A stretch of DNA of 64,000 nt from Sporosarcina globispora (GCF_001274725.1 NZ_LGUF01000007.1:1743629-1807628), one strand, 5' to 3'. Positions 18,376 through 27,723 are shown, counted from the stretch's first letter. The notes: generated by a model not told the origin, from the letters alone. Numbers and translations are program-made.

Positions 18376-18405
18376 TTGACATGATTAATCATTTTATGAT
18401 AGGAT
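18376..18405 (+). promoter_or_regulatory. Probable promoter of rplU-prp-rpmA
   Basis: TTGACA (18376-18381) and TAGGAT (18400-18405) with 18 bp between them. Transcription would begin just ahead of the L21 leader. Confidence 0.45.
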
Positions 18406-18409
18406 TTTC

Positions 18410-18515
18410 ATGTTATGTTTGTAGCGCACCCGTGCTACAACCGCACAGAACAGGTACATAAGCCCGTTTTCATGTCGGCGCCTGGGATGGCGAGTCTTAG
18501 TCTAAGAGGAGGTGC
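18410..18515 (+). promoter_or_regulatory. L21 ribosomal protein leader
   Basis: The sequence before rplU contains a GTAGCGCACCCGTGCTAC hairpin, then AACCGCACAGAACAGGTACA, GGCGCCTGGGATGGCGAGTC and CTAAGAGGAGGTGCAG. This layout matches the Bacillota L21 leader family (Rfam L21_leader), which is thought to mediate autoregulation of the L21-L27 operon by L21. Exact ends were not determined. Confidence 0.8.
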
Positions 18516-18520
18516 AGTTC

Positions 18521-18829
18521 ATGTACGCGATTATCGAAACTGGCGGAAAGCAAGTACGTGTAGAAGAAGGTCAAGCTATCTACATCGAAAAGCTTAACGC
18601 TGAAGCAGGCGAAACAGTTACTTTTGAAAATGTTCTTTTCGTTGGCGGAGACAGCGTAAAAGTAGGAAGCCCTGTAGTTGAAGGTGCTACTGTTACAGCT
18701 AAAGTTGAAAAACAAGGCCGTCAAAAGAAAATCACTGTATTCAAGTACAAAGCGAAGAAAAACTATCGTAAGAAGCAAGGTCATCGTCAGCCTTACACTA
18801 AAGTTGTGATTGAAAAAATCAACGCTTAA
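18521..18829 (+). CDS. rplU: 50S ribosomal protein L21
   Basis: 102 residues starting [17 protein letters not shown], the standard L21 N-terminus, so ATG 18521 is used rather than the ATG three codons earlier. AGGAGG is 10 bp upstream. The C-terminal RPYTKVVI-type motif ([13 protein letters not shown]) binds 23S rRNA. First gene of the rplU-prp-rpmA operon. Confidence 0.97.
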   Translation: MYAIIETGGKQVRVEEGQAIYIEKLNAEAGETVTFENVLFVGGDSVKVGSPVVEGATVTAKVEKQGRQKKITVFKYKAKKNYRKKQGHRQPYTKVVIEKINA

Positions 18830-18843
18830 TCAGGCGATTCAAG

Positions 18844-19182
18844 ATGATTGAAGTTACGATTATTCGTAAAGATTCCGAAAATATTCATTCGTTTGAAATA
18901 AGCGGTCATGCATTCTTCGCAAACAGAGGCAAAGATATTGTCTGTGCAGGCGTATCTGCTGTTTCCATCGGGGCCATTAATGCTGTCCATGCTTTAACCG
19001 GCGTGACACCAGAAATTGGCCACGGAGATGGCTTTCTCCGCTGTGTTCTTCCTGAACTTCAGGATGGCATAAATGAGAAAGTGCAGCTTCTTCTTGAAGG
19101 CATGGTCGTATCATTGCAGACGATTGAAGAAGACTACGGAAAGTATATAAAGATTACCTTCAAAAAGCAGGAGGTGGAATAA
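18844..19182 (+). CDS. prp: Ribosomal-processing cysteine protease Prp
   Basis: 112 residues, formerly YsxB. Catalytic dyad motifs SGHAFFANRGKDIVCAGVSA: His in SGHA (about residue 22) and Cys in VCAGVS (about residue 34). Prp removes the N-terminal extension of L27, an essential step in Firmicutes shown in Staphylococcus aureus. Its substrate, with the matching cleavage motif, is encoded immediately downstream with no gap. Confidence 0.93.
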   Translation: MIEVTIIRKDSENIHSFEISGHAFFANRGKDIVCAGVSAVSIGAINAVHALTGVTPEIGHGDGFLRCVLPELQDGINEKVQLLLEGMVVSLQTIEEDYGKYIKITFKKQEVE

Positions 19183-19476
19183 ATGCTATTAAAATTAGAT
19201 CTTCAGTTGTTCGCTTCTAAAAAGGGAGTAGGTTCTACAAAGAACGGCCGTGACTCAATCGCTAAGCGTCTTGGCGCTAAGCGTGCAGACGGACAATTCG
19301 TAACTGGCGGCTCTATCCTATACCGTCAGCGCGGTACTAAGATCTACCCAGGTGTAAACGTGGGTAAAGGCGGCGATGACACACTTTTCGCGAAAGTTGA
19401 CGGTGTTGTTAAGTTCGAGCGTCTTGGACGTGACCGCAAGCAAGTGAGCGTATATCCTGCAGCTCAAGAGGCGTAA
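19183..19476 (+). CDS. rpmA: 50S ribosomal protein L27 with cleavable N-terminal extension
   Basis: 97 residues. The first nine, [15 protein letters not shown] extension, end in the Prp site LQLFA-SKKG; mature L27 begins around Ser12 and its flexible tail reaches the peptidyl transferase centre. Body motifs [15 protein letters not shown] and [16 protein letters not shown] are intact. ATG directly follows the prp stop; GGAGGTGG lies inside the end of prp. Confidence 0.97.
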   Translation: MLLKLDLQLFASKKGVGSTKNGRDSIAKRLGAKRADGQFVTGGSILYRQRGTKIYPGVNVGKGGDDTLFAKVDGVVKFERLGRDRKQVSVYPAAQEA

Positions 19477-19486
19477 GCCTTTTCGA

Positions 19487-19522
19487 GAAAACCCTAGCCC
19501 ACAAGGTTAGGGTTTTCTTTTT
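19487..19522 (+). terminator. Terminator after rpmA
   Basis: AAAACCCTAGCC pairs with GGTTAGGGTTTT (one G-U pair), followed by CTTTTTT. Confidence 0.8.
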
Positions 19523-19711
19523 TGGCTAAAAATCCGGTAATGCACTTCAGCCTTTAACTAATGAATTTATAGCTCTTAGAAGATGAAAGTCCTTCATACA
19601 AAGCAATATTTTCTTATTTAGCATAAATTTGCTTACTGTAACAATGTTTTTTGATATACTTACAGCAAGCACAGTCTGCTGACAGCCTAAAAACCATACA
19701 GGAGTGCATAT

Positions 19712-20263
19712 ATGGATAAAGACTGGAATATGATTGAAGTGCTGCGTCATGCCCGGCATGACTGGCTGAATAAAATACAATTAATTAAAGGCAACCTTTC
19801 TCTTAATAAGGTAGACAGGGCGAAGGAAATCATAGATGAAATCGTGGTGGAAGCACAGCAGGAAGCAAGGCTTTCAAATTTAAACCTTCCAGCGTTTGCT
19901 TCGCTTTTATTGACTTATAACTGGGAGAATCATTTCTTCCAGCTTGAATATGAAGTGCTGGATGATACCATTTCCGGACGATTGGATGACTTTGTCCTTT
20001 CTGAGTGGACAGGCTCTTTTTTTGCCATTTTGGACACATCAGTAAAGCCGTACCATGAAAATCATTTATCCGTGTCAATCAGCCATGAAAAAGGTGGGGC
20101 TCGTTTCTTTTTTGATTTTAGCGGAATACTAACAGATATGGATAAATTGGATCAGTTTTTCAAAAAGAAATACGCCAACATAACGGCTGCTGTTCAGGAA
20201 TTAGCTGAAGAGGAGCTTGAGCTGGAGTTATATGTGCCATTCATTGCTAAAGGCAGAGAGTGA
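19712..20263 (+). CDS. spo0B: Sporulation initiation phosphotransferase Spo0B
   Basis: 183 residues. Spo0B passes phosphate from Spo0F to Spo0A in the phosphorelay. The phosphoacceptor is His16 in RHARHDWLNKIQLIKGNL, the signature of the family. The C-terminal part resembles a degenerate kinase ATP domain. AGGAGTG precedes ATG 19712. It lies directly before obgE, as in B. subtilis, where Obg also influences phosphorelay activity. Confidence 0.94.
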   Translation: MDKDWNMIEVLRHARHDWLNKIQLIKGNLSLNKVDRAKEIIDEIVVEAQQEARLSNLNLPAFASLLLTYNWENHFFQLEYEVLDDTISGRLDDFVLSEWTGSFFAILDTSVKPYHENHLSVSISHEKGGARFFFDFSGILTDMDKLDQFFKKKYANITAAVQELAEEELELELYVPFIAKGRE

Positions 20264-20403
20264 TTTTCGCCGAAAAAAGCCATAATAAGTGTGAAACTCT
20301 GCAGGCTGGGGCATTTCTTAAGTGTAAGAGTGATACCAGTAAGCCCGGTTGTCTGGCTGAACACCGGACAATAGGGACATACTGCAGACGGGAGGAATAA
20401 TAA

Positions 20404-21693
20404 ATGTTTGTCGATCAAGTCAAAGTTTATGTTAAAGGCGGAGATGGGGGCAACGGAATGGTTGCTTTCCGCCGTGAAAAATATGTGCCGAACGGTGGCC
20501 CTGCCGGCGGAGACGGCGGTAAGGGAGCCAATGTTGTTTTTGAAGTGAATGAGGGATTGCGCACGTTAATGGATTTCCGTTATCAGCGCCATTTTAAAGC
20601 TCCCCGCGGTGAGCATGGCATGTCTAAAAATCAGCACGGAAAAAATGCAAAGGACATGATTGTTAAAGTGCCTCCGGGAACAGTCGTAACAGATGCCGAT
20701 TCAGGGGAAGTTATTGCAGACCTTACTGAGCATGGGCAAAGAGCTGTCATAGCCCGCGGAGGCCGCGGAGGAAGAGGGAATACCCGATTTGCAACACCTT
20801 CTAATCCTGCCCCTGAATTGTCAGAACATGGCGAACCGGGACAGGAAAGAGATGTTGTGCTGGAGCTCAAGCTCCTTGCTGATGTCGGCTTAGTCGGTTT
20901 CCCAAGCGTTGGTAAATCGACTTTGCTGTCTGTTGTATCTTCGGCAAGGCCGAAAATTGCTGAATACCATTTTACGACCATTGTACCGAATCTGGGCATG
21001 GTTGAGACTGAAGATGGCCGCAGCTTTGTAATGGCAGACTTGCCTGGGTTAATCGAAGGCGCCCATTCGGGAGTTGGCCTTGGCCATCAGTTTTTAAGGC
21101 ATATTGAAAGAACAAGGGTTATTGTCCATGTAATCGATATGGCTGCTGTTGAGGGCAGGGATCCTTATGAAGATTATCTAACCATTAATAAAGAATTGAA
21201 AGAGTATAATCTTCGTCTAACAGAAAGGCCGCAAATCATTGTGGCGAATAAAATGGATATGCCGGATGCAGAGGAAAATCTGAAAAAATTCAAAGAACAG
21301 CTTGAAGAAGATTATCCGATTTTCCCTATTTCTGCTTTAACAAGACAGGGGCTGAGGGATTTATTATTTGCAGTTGCAGATAAGGTTGAAGAAACGCCTG
21401 AATTCCCGCTTGCGCATGAAGAAGAAGACACTGGAGTGCACCGCGTCCTTTACAAACATGAGGCCGAACAGACTGAATTTGTCATTACGAGAGACCCAGC
21501 AGGAGTGTTCGTTGTATCAGGCGATGCGATCGAGAAACTCTTTAAGATGACTGATTTCTCAAGAGATGAATCCGTCCGAAGATTTGCAAGGCAGCTGCGC
21601 GGCATGGGTGTGGATGATGCTCTTCGTGAAAAAGGAGCAAAAGACGGTGATACCGTTAAGCTGCTCGACTATGAATTCGAGTTTATTGACTAA
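20404..21693 (+). CDS. obgE: GTPase ObgE/Obg
   Basis: 429 residues in the three-domain Obg layout: Gly-rich Obg fold (1-158, with [14 protein letters not shown] and RGGRGGRGN), G domain (159-330; GFPSVGKST 165-173, ADLPG switch II, NKMD, SAL) and C-terminal OCT domain. It acts in 50S ribosome assembly and the stress and sporulation responses. GGAGGAATAA precedes ATG 20404; the 140-bp gap from spo0B has no terminator, so the two are probably cotranscribed. Confidence 0.97.
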   Translation: MFVDQVKVYVKGGDGGNGMVAFRREKYVPNGGPAGGDGGKGANVVFEVNEGLRTLMDFRYQRHFKAPRGEHGMSKNQHGKNAKDMIVKVPPGTVVTDADSGEVIADLTEHGQRAVIARGGRGGRGNTRFATPSNPAPELSEHGEPGQERDVVLELKLLADVGLVGFPSVGKSTLLSVVSSARPKIAEYHFTTIVPNLGMVETEDGRSFVMADLPGLIEGAHSGVGLGHQFLRHIERTRVIVHVIDMAAVEGRDPYEDYLTINKELKEYNLRLTERPQIIVANKMDMPDAEENLKKFKEQLEEDYPIFPISALTRQGLRDLLFAVADKVEETPEFPLAHEEEDTGVHRVLYKHEAEQTEFVITRDPAGVFVVSGDAIEKLFKMTDFSRDESVRRFARQLRGMGVDDALREKGAKDGDTVKLLDYEFEFID

Positions 21694-21718
21694 CCTTCTC
21701 GATTGACGGGGTGGAGAA

Positions 21719-22174
21719 ATGAGAAAAGATAGATTCGATAAGAAATTTTATTTGGTTCGCGAAGATGTTTTGCCTGAAGCTATGAAGAAAACGCTGGATG
21801 CGAAGGAAATGATCGAAAGGGGAAAAGCCGAATCAGTTTGGGATGCTGTCCAGAAGGTCGATTTAAGCAGAAGTGCTTTTTATAAATATAGAGACACTGT
21901 GTTTCCTTTCCATACTGTCGTTAAAGAACGGCTGATCACTTTATTCTTTCATTTGGAAGACAGATCGGGGACTTTATCACATTTATTGGGCGTTGTGGCT
22001 TCGTCAGGCTGCAATGTCCTAACAATACACCAGACCATTCCCCTTCAGGGAAGGGCAAATGTCACGCTGTCCCTGAATGTTACTGAAATGGGCATCGAGA
22101 TTGAGGAGCTCCTGGCAAGGCTTCGAAAATTGGAGTTTGTTGAAAAGGTAGAGGTGCTGGGAACGGGTGCATAA
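21719..22174 (+). CDS. pheB: ACT domain protein PheB
   Basis: 151 residues. N-terminal helical part resembling a winged helix ([20 protein letters not shown]) and a C-terminal ACT domain (about 70-147; [27 protein letters not shown]). Annotated as a chorismate-mutase-like regulatory protein in older work, but it has no chorismate mutase active site; likely a phenylalanine-sensing protein. Lies between obgE and pheA as in B. subtilis. Confidence 0.9.
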   Translation: MRKDRFDKKFYLVREDVLPEAMKKTLDAKEMIERGKAESVWDAVQKVDLSRSAFYKYRDTVFPFHTVVKERLITLFFHLEDRSGTLSHLLGVVASSGCNVLTIHQTIPLQGRANVTLSLNVTEMGIEIEELLARLRKLEFVEKVEVLGTGA

Positions 22175-22306
22175 GAAATTGCGCTCCGTACCCTGCCCTT
22201 TTTTATTTTTTTATTTTGTAAATTACATACATATGTTAAAGTAGTAAAGTATAAAGGGAATTTTCAGTGATTTGAGATAAGTCTGACTAAAAAGGAGGTA
22301 ATTACC

Positions 22307-23209
22307 GTGAAGATAGGATTTTTGGGCCCAAGAGCCACTTTTACAGATATTGCAGTAAGGAGTTTATTTCCGGATGAGACAGCCGTTCCTCACTCAACGA
22401 TACCTGCCTGTTTTGATGCTTTAAATGAGAATGAAATAGAGTTGGCGGTAGTTCCTCTCGAAAACGCATTGGAAGGCTCAGTCAATATTACATTGGACTA
22501 TTTAATCCATGAAGTGGAATTTCCGATTGTCGGCGAACTGACAGCCCCAATTCGCCAGCATTTTATGGTTCATCCTGATCGTTGTAAGGAATGGGACAAA
22601 ATAGATGTAGTCTATAGCCATTCCCATGCCATTGCACAATGCCATAAATTTCTGCATAAAGAGCTGAAAGGAATCCCTTGTGAAAGCACAACTTCCACTG
22701 CAGCAGCAGCTCAATATGTAAAAGAAAATCCAGACTTAAGGGCAGGGGCTATAGCTAATGAATTAGCAGCAGATGTGTATGGTCTGGCCATTGTGAAAGA
22801 GGATATCCATGATTTTGATTTTAATCATACAAAATTCATTGTTTTATCCAATAAAGAACTATCCATCAGCGAAGACCGAAAAGAGTTTGCCGGACACAAG
22901 ACGACTGTAATGGTAACGCTGCCGGCCGATAGGTCAGGGGCTCTCCATCAAGTACTCTCGGCATTTGCATGGAGAAAGCTCAATTTGACTAAAATTGAAT
23001 CAAGACCAATGAAGACAGGATTGGGAAATTATTTCTTTATTATTGACGTGGATATGAAGCTGGATGATGTTCTCATCCCTGGGGCAGTTGCTGAATTGGA
23101 GGCATTAGGCTGCAGTGTTAAGGTTCTGGGAAGCTATCCATACTTTCAGCTTCATAATAAAGTGAAACTTCAATCAGTGGGGAAGGCTTTATCCCCCACT
23201 GATTGTTAG
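22307..23209 (+). CDS. pheA: Prephenate dehydratase
   Basis: 300 residues from GTG 22307 (AAGGAGGT upstream). Converts prephenate to phenylpyruvate in phenylalanine synthesis. Catalytic domain with GFLGPRATFTDIA (residues 4-16), VPLENALEGSV (about 54-64) and ESTTSTAAAA containing the catalytic Thr-Thr region; C-terminal regulatory ACT domain with GALHQVLSAFAWRKLNLTKIESRPMK, including the ESRP Phe-binding motif. It ends next to a repeat element and a terminator shared with niaR. Confidence 0.96.
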   Translation: MKIGFLGPRATFTDIAVRSLFPDETAVPHSTIPACFDALNENEIELAVVPLENALEGSVNITLDYLIHEVEFPIVGELTAPIRQHFMVHPDRCKEWDKIDVVYSHSHAIAQCHKFLHKELKGIPCESTTSTAAAAQYVKENPDLRAGAIANELAADVYGLAIVKEDIHDFDFNHTKFIVLSNKELSISEDRKEFAGHKTTVMVTLPADRSGALHQVLSAFAWRKLNLTKIESRPMKTGLGNYFFIIDVDMKLDDVLIPGAVAELEALGCSVKVLGSYPYFQLHNKVKLQSVGKALSPTDC

Positions 23210-23210
23210 T

Positions 23211-23372
23211 TGAGGCCCACAGGATGTGGGTCACAAAGGCGTTGCCACAGGACGTGGCGTTCTTAGTCTTTGTTCTTCGTTCGGGCCTTTACGGGCAGTT
23301 TGACACCCACTTCTCCTCCTTTGTTTCCTCTGAGTTTTGAAGTGGAGGTCTTACTGCCCGTTAGACTGCGAT
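23211..23372 (+). repeat. Structured intergenic repeat, family 2, copy C
   Basis: Begins TTGAGGCCCACAGGATGTGG and continues with GTTGCCACAGGACGTGGCG, then TTTACGGGCAGTTTGACACC, an imperfect hairpin (ACCCACTTC...GAAGTGGAGGT) and TACTGCCCGTTAG. The first 70 bp match the internal module of family 1 (11610-11685); the ACGGGCAGT...ACTGCCCGT ends are found again, in the opposite orientation, at 29445-29635. Confidence 0.65.
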
Positions 23373-23403
23373 AAAAACAGCAAAGTTCTCCAGGATTAAT
23401 TAA

Positions 23404-23443
23404 AAGAAAGGATCCGGCGATACAAAACCGGATCCTTTCTTAT
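23404..23443. terminator. Bidirectional terminator between pheA and niaR
   Basis: GAAAGGATCCGG and CCGGATCCTTTC form a perfect 12-bp stem around CGATACAAAA, with A-rich left and T-rich right flanks, between convergent genes. Confidence 0.8.
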
Positions 23444-23982
23444 TCATGGTCAATAAGAAATCCTGCTTCTCTTAATAATTTCTCAGCTTCATCAAGTTTC
23501 TGATCAGAAGCCGCGGAAATGGTGTGTAGATGTATGCCATCTGTCAGCTCTGATAAGAATGAAGCCTTAGTGGCTTTGATTTTTTTCATAAACTGTTTAA
23601 CTTCCTGGCGGTTTGAAACCATAACAGATGCGGTTAAATCGCCATAAACAGGATGCTCTATTTTCACGTCTTTTACTGTAACTCCGTGATCGACAAGCAG
23701 GTTCAATTCTTCTTCCGTTCTAGCCGGGTCATGATGACAGGCAATGACTCTTTCCGCTGCCGCAGCAGGAGCAGCCTGATGAAGATACAGATAGCCCTGG
23801 CTCGTGGCAATAATCGGCTCTTTCCTTGCCTTTAGCAGGGTGATATCCCCCACAATTACTTGTCTGCTTACATTTGTTTTCGCTGCAAGGTCTCCGCCGG
23901 TTATGGGCTGCCCGCGTTCTTTAAGAAGCTGGAGCAAAAAGGCCCTTCGCTCTTCTCCAAGCACCTTTTTTTGTTCCTTCAT
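23440..23982 (-). CDS. niaR: Transcriptional repressor of NAD biosynthesis NiaR
   Basis: 180 residues (YrxA type). N-terminal winged helix HTH_11 (GGDLAAKTNVSRQVIVGDITLLKAR, about residues 29-53) and C-terminal 3H domain, named for conserved His residues (ACHHDPARTEEELNLLVDHGVTV, IEHPVYGDL, LTDGIHLHTI). NiaR represses nad genes when nicotinic acid is plentiful. It follows nifS in the same strand, 66 bp downstream, and faces the nadBCA operon it is expected to control. Confidence 0.93.
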   Translation of the reverse strand: MKEQKKVLGEERRAFLLQLLKERGQPITGGDLAAKTNVSRQVIVGDITLLKARKEPIIATSQGYLYLHQAAPAAAAERVIACHHDPARTEEELNLLVDHGVTVKDVKIEHPVYGDLTASVMVSNRQEVKQFMKKIKATKASFLSELTDGIHLHTISAASDQKLDEAEKLLREAGFLIDHE

Positions 23983-24048
23983 AGTTTTCTCACCCTCATA
24001 ATCCGATAATGTCTCATTCTAACATAAGAAGCGGGACATGATAAAAAT

Positions 24049-25191
24049 TTAGGGCAAAACTTCTGCATTGGCCATCAAAGCCAGTTTTTCCCCCAGGGCT
24101 TTTGCATCCTCAATGGAAGTATCCCATCCAAAAGAAATTCGGATAAATTCCTTTCCATCTTTTCCTGTAACACCAAGTGCTTCCATCGTTTTAGAGACAG
24201 CTTGCATCCCAGTACTGCATGCACTTCCAGTTGAGATGGCAAATCCGTGTCTGTTGCATTCAAGCATGGTATATTGCCCTTCCAATCCTTTTACCCTAAT
24301 CCCCAATGTAGAAGGGAGCTGATAAGAGCCTGTATAATCGTATATCACAAATTTCTCCAATGAAGACTTAATTTCCTTCAACAGTGCATCACGCAGCGTT
24401 TGGAAATGGCTGTTATGCTTATTTAAATTTTCATAAGCTTTTTGTGCTGCCACAGTCATTCCTGTAATGCCAGGTATATTGATGGTGCCTGGCCTGAATC
24501 CTTTTTCATGGGACACTCCAGGCAAAAAGGCGTTCCACCGCAGACCAGGATTAAGGTAAACACCTCCGACCCCTTTAGGTCCGTAAAATTTATGTGCAGA
24601 AAATGATAAACTATCCACGTTCCGTGCAGCTTCTTTCAACACTGTTTTGCCAAAGGAATGAACACAATCACTATGAAGAAAAATCCCTTTTTGTCTGCAA
24701 ATCCTGCTTACTTCTAGGATGGGCTGTAATGTGCCAATTTCAGAATTGGCATGCTGAATGGCAAGTAAGACGGTATCATTCCTGATAGCCGACTCTAATA
24801 TTTTCAGGTCAATGCGGCCATCCTTCCCAAAGGGGATTTTTGTAATTTCATAGCCTTTTTCAAGACGTAATTTCTCTAAAACACTATGAATAGAAGAGTG
24901 TTCAGCCATGCCCGTTATAATATGTTTTCCCGACTTTTCAGAGGCAGACAGCAAGGCAAGTATAGCGAGTAAATTGCTTTCTGCACCTCCGCTGGTAAAG
25001 TAGATTCCTTCACTCACAACTCCTAAAATTCCTGCCAGTTCTCTCCGGCAATTTTCAAGAAGATCTTCCGCTGCGCTTCCGGTATCATGCAGGCTGCGGG
25101 AATTGCCAAAGTATTCAGTTGCCGCTTTTATATAGGCGTCTGCCGCTTCACGGTCGAGCGGACATGATGCTGCATAATCGAAGTATTTAAT
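24049..25191 (-). CDS. nifS: Cysteine desulfurase NifS (NAD-linked), probable ATT start
   Basis: Class V aminotransferase fold, PLP-dependent; releases sulfur from cysteine, here most likely for the 4Fe-4S cluster of NadA. The frame is open upstream of the first ATG/GTG/TTG (25017) and encodes the family N-terminus KYFDYAASCPLDREAADAYI then EYFGNSRSLHDTGSAA. In that frame the only codons before a stop (TAG) are ATT ATT, with AAGGTG at the right distance, so an ATT start at 25191 or 25194 is inferred, giving about 380 residues. The PLP lysine is in SFSAHKFYGPKGVGG and the active-site Cys in STGSACSTGMQ. Divergent from nadB. Confidence 0.88.
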   Translation of the reverse strand: MKYFDYAASCPLDREAADAYIKAATEYFGNSRSLHDTGSAAEDLLENCRRELAGILGVVSEGIYFTSGGAESNLLAILALLSASEKSGKHIITGMAEHSSIHSVLEKLRLEKGYEITKIPFGKDGRIDLKILESAIRNDTVLLAIQHANSEIGTLQPILEVSRICRQKGIFLHSDCVHSFGKTVLKEAARNVDSLSFSAHKFYGPKGVGGVYLNPGLRWNAFLPGVSHEKGFRPGTINIPGITGMTVAAQKAYENLNKHNSHFQTLRDALLKEIKSSLEKFVIYDYTGSYQLPSTLGIRVKGLEGQYTMLECNRHGFAISTGSACSTGMQAVSKTMEALGVTGKDGKEFIRISFGWDTSIEDAKALGEKLALMANAEVLP

Positions 25192-25292
25192 AATCCCACC
25201 TTCTCTCTATTTAGGGCTATGCATTTCTTGAAAAATCAGAAGTTCCTCTTAAACTATGAAAACCTCTTGTCATAATTCTAAATCTGTGTAAA

Positions 25293-25314
25293 TATAGGTG
25301 TCAAGACACCTGTA
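25293..25314. promoter_or_regulatory. NiaR-type operator between nifS and nadB
   Basis: AGGTGTCAAGACACCT is a perfect 7-bp inverted repeat with a 2-bp centre, within TATAGGTGTCAAGACACCTG. It fits the palindromic TGTC-GACA NiaR motif known from Bacillus and lies just after a possible nadB -10 (TAAATA 25289, with TTGTCA 25267). It is 15 bp before the nadB Shine-Dalgarno, where binding would block transcription. Confidence 0.8.
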
Positions 25315-25330
25315 AAAACAGGAGGTAAAA

Positions 25331-26917
25331 ATGATGAATACCGACGTTTTAATAATTGGAAGCGGAATAGCCGCTTTGCAGTTGGCAAATAAACTGCGAC
25401 AGGACTTAAATGTGATTATTCTCACAAAGTCAAATATAAAAAATGGAAACTCATATATGGCACAGGGCGGCATTGCAGCTGCCCTGGGAATAAATGATCA
25501 CCCATCCAAGCACTACATGGATACGATCGAAGCAGGAAGGTTCCATAATGATTCTGAAGCAGTATTGGCCCTGACCAGTGAAGCTCCTTCCCTGATTAAA
25601 GATCTTAAACAAGCGGGATGCCTGTTTGATTTGGATTCTGAAGGATCAATTGCATTAGGAAGGGAAGGGGCCCATTCAGAAAATAGAATTGTTCATGGAG
25701 GCGGAGACAGCACAGGAAAAACAGTCATTGATTTTATGCTGTCAAAGAAAAATGACAACGTTCGAATCATTGAAAATGTTTATGTGATTGAATTGCTGGT
25801 AAATGAAGCGGACGGAAGGTGTAGAGGAGTAAAAGGAAAGGATTCTTATGGTAAAATTCATCGATTCTTTTCACCTCATGTTGTGCTCGCTACAGGGGGA
25901 TGCGGCCAGCTATATGAATATACATCCAATGCGGGTACCGTAACTGGCGATGGGATTGCCTTAGCCTATAGGGCTGGGGCAGAGATTGCTGATATGGAGT
26001 TCATCCAATTTCATCCCACACTGCTTTATAAAGATGGTAAGACATTGGGGTTAATTTCTGAAGCTGTTAGGGGAGAAGGCGGCCGTCTCATTACAGAAGA
26101 CGGCAAACCAGTAATGAAAGGACTTCATCCACAGGGTGATTTGGCGCCAAGACATGTTGTGTCACAGGCAATTTATCATTTTCTAAATAAAGGGAAAACC
26201 GTGTTCTTGGATATCTCTCCTATAAATAACTTTAAATCCAGGTTTCCGACCATCACAGAAATCTGTGAACAAAACGGAGTAGACTTAACCCTTGGGAAAA
26301 TTCCTGTTTCTCCTGGAAGCCATTTTTTAATGGGAGGAATTAAAACAGATTTATGGGGACGCACCAGCATTCCAGGTCTATATGCTATTGGTGAAGCTGC
26401 ATGCACAGGCATACACGGTGCTAACCGGCTCGCAAGCAATTCCCTCCTTGAAGGGCTATTTTTTGGCAAAAAACTGTCGGAGCTGTTTAATGAACAGCCC
26501 CCCTGTGAAACTGCAAATGATCTGCACATTCCCGAGTTTGAGGGCAGGAGGCCAACTAAAGAATGCTTGCCTTCCATTGGAGAAATTAAAAGGCGCATGA
26601 TGAAGAATGCAGGGATTATCAAAACAAAAGAAGGGCTATCAGCTCAGCTAGCCTGGCTTAAAGGCTTTGGAGCTGAAGAATGGATTAAAGCAAATCTTGA
26701 TGATCTTTCTCATGATGAAGCAACACGGGCTTTCATGCTTATTACAGCTTATCTTATAACAGATTCTGCATTAAGGAGAACGGAAAGCCGTGGCGGTCAT
26801 TTCCGGCAGGATTATCCTTTTGAAAAACATGAATGGCTGGGAAAAAAAATTATTCAATGCCGATATTCTAAGAAGGATGGTAAAAATGAACAAATTAAAA
26901 CTGCAATTGCAACTTGA
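25331..26917 (+). CDS. nadB: L-aspartate oxidase
   Basis: 528 residues. FAD enzyme that oxidises L-aspartate to iminoaspartate, first step of de novo NAD synthesis. FAD dinucleotide motif DVLIIGSGIAALQLA (residues 4-18), SYMAQGGIAAAL, catalytic region EFIQFHPT, RGEGG, and GIHGANRLASNSLLEG near the C-terminus. AGGAGG precedes two adjacent ATG codons. The nadC start lies inside its 3' end. Confidence 0.96.
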   Translation: MMNTDVLIIGSGIAALQLANKLRQDLNVIILTKSNIKNGNSYMAQGGIAAALGINDHPSKHYMDTIEAGRFHNDSEAVLALTSEAPSLIKDLKQAGCLFDLDSEGSIALGREGAHSENRIVHGGGDSTGKTVIDFMLSKKNDNVRIIENVYVIELLVNEADGRCRGVKGKDSYGKIHRFFSPHVVLATGGCGQLYEYTSNAGTVTGDGIALAYRAGAEIADMEFIQFHPTLLYKDGKTLGLISEAVRGEGGRLITEDGKPVMKGLHPQGDLAPRHVVSQAIYHFLNKGKTVFLDISPINNFKSRFPTITEICEQNGVDLTLGKIPVSPGSHFLMGGIKTDLWGRTSIPGLYAIGEAACTGIHGANRLASNSLLEGLFFGKKLSELFNEQPPCETANDLHIPEFEGRRPTKECLPSIGEIKRRMMKNAGIIKTKEGLSAQLAWLKGFGAEEWIKANLDDLSHDEATRAFMLITAYLITDSALRRTESRGGHFRQDYPFEKHEWLGKKIIQCRYSKKDGKNEQIKTAIAT

Positions 26918-27722
26918 ACAATTTTTTCTTGAGGACATCGGTGACCGCGACCTGACAAGCGGACTTATTTTTGGAGAGGACCAGACAGGTAAGGTCGTTT
27001 TTCTGGCAAAAGACAATGGCATTTTTTGCGGAAAAGATATTATCTTGGCAGGATATAAGGTGCTGAATCCTGCTGTGGAAACAAAAATAAAAGTTAAGGA
27101 TGGAGACAGGATTGAAAAAGGCCAAGTCCTTGCTGAAGCCACAGGGCCTGTATCCGACTTATTAAAAGGAGAAAGAGTGATCTTAAATCTGCTCCAAAGA
27201 ATGAGCGGAATTGCAACAAAAACAAGTGAGGCTGTCACGGTTCTTAATAGTTCACATACGAAAATCTGCGATACAAGAAAAACAACTCCAGGCCTTAGAA
27301 TGCTTGAAAAATATGCAGTCAGGTCCGGAGGGGGATTTAATCATCGATATGGCCTCTATGATGCAGTCATGATTAAAGACAACCATATTTCTTTTGCCGG
27401 CTCAATTTCGAAAGCTGTGAAAGAAGTGCGATCAAAAATTGGGCATATGGTGAAAGTTGAAGTCGAAACGGAAACAAAAGAACAGGTCCTGGAAGCAGTT
27501 GAATCAGGTGCAGATGTAATCATGTTTGACAACAGGAGCCCGGAAGAGATTAGAGAGTGGATCAGCAGCGTGCCGAATGGGATTCTGACAGAAGCATCCG
27601 GTGGAATTACGTTGGATAACCTATCAGCTTACAGCGATACAGGGGTTGATTTTATTTCACTGGGTTTTCTTACACATTCTGTGAAATCGCTTGATATAAG
27701 TGTAAAGGTTACTGTTGAATAA
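26886..27722 (+). CDS. nadC: Nicotinate-nucleotide pyrophosphorylase (carboxylating)
   Basis: 278 residues from ATG 26886, chosen because AAGGATGG lies just upstream and the product begins NKLKLQLQLEQFFLEDIGDRDLTS as in homologues; upstream ATG codons lie in nadB. Makes nicotinate mononucleotide from quinolinate and PRPP with loss of CO2. Motifs ERVILNLLQRMSGIAT, DTRKTTPGLRMLEKYAVRSGGG, HNHR-like FNHRYGLYDAVMIKDNHI, and ASGGI near the end. It overlaps nadB by 32 bp. Confidence 0.96.
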   Translation: MNKLKLQLQLEQFFLEDIGDRDLTSGLIFGEDQTGKVVFLAKDNGIFCGKDIILAGYKVLNPAVETKIKVKDGDRIEKGQVLAEATGPVSDLLKGERVILNLLQRMSGIATKTSEAVTVLNSSHTKICDTRKTTPGLRMLEKYAVRSGGGFNHRYGLYDAVMIKDNHISFAGSISKAVKEVRSKIGHMVKVEVETETKEQVLEAVESGADVIMFDNRSPEEIREWISSVPNGILTEASGGITLDNLSAYSDTGVDFISLGFLTHSVKSLDISVKVTVE

Positions 27723-27723
27723 G

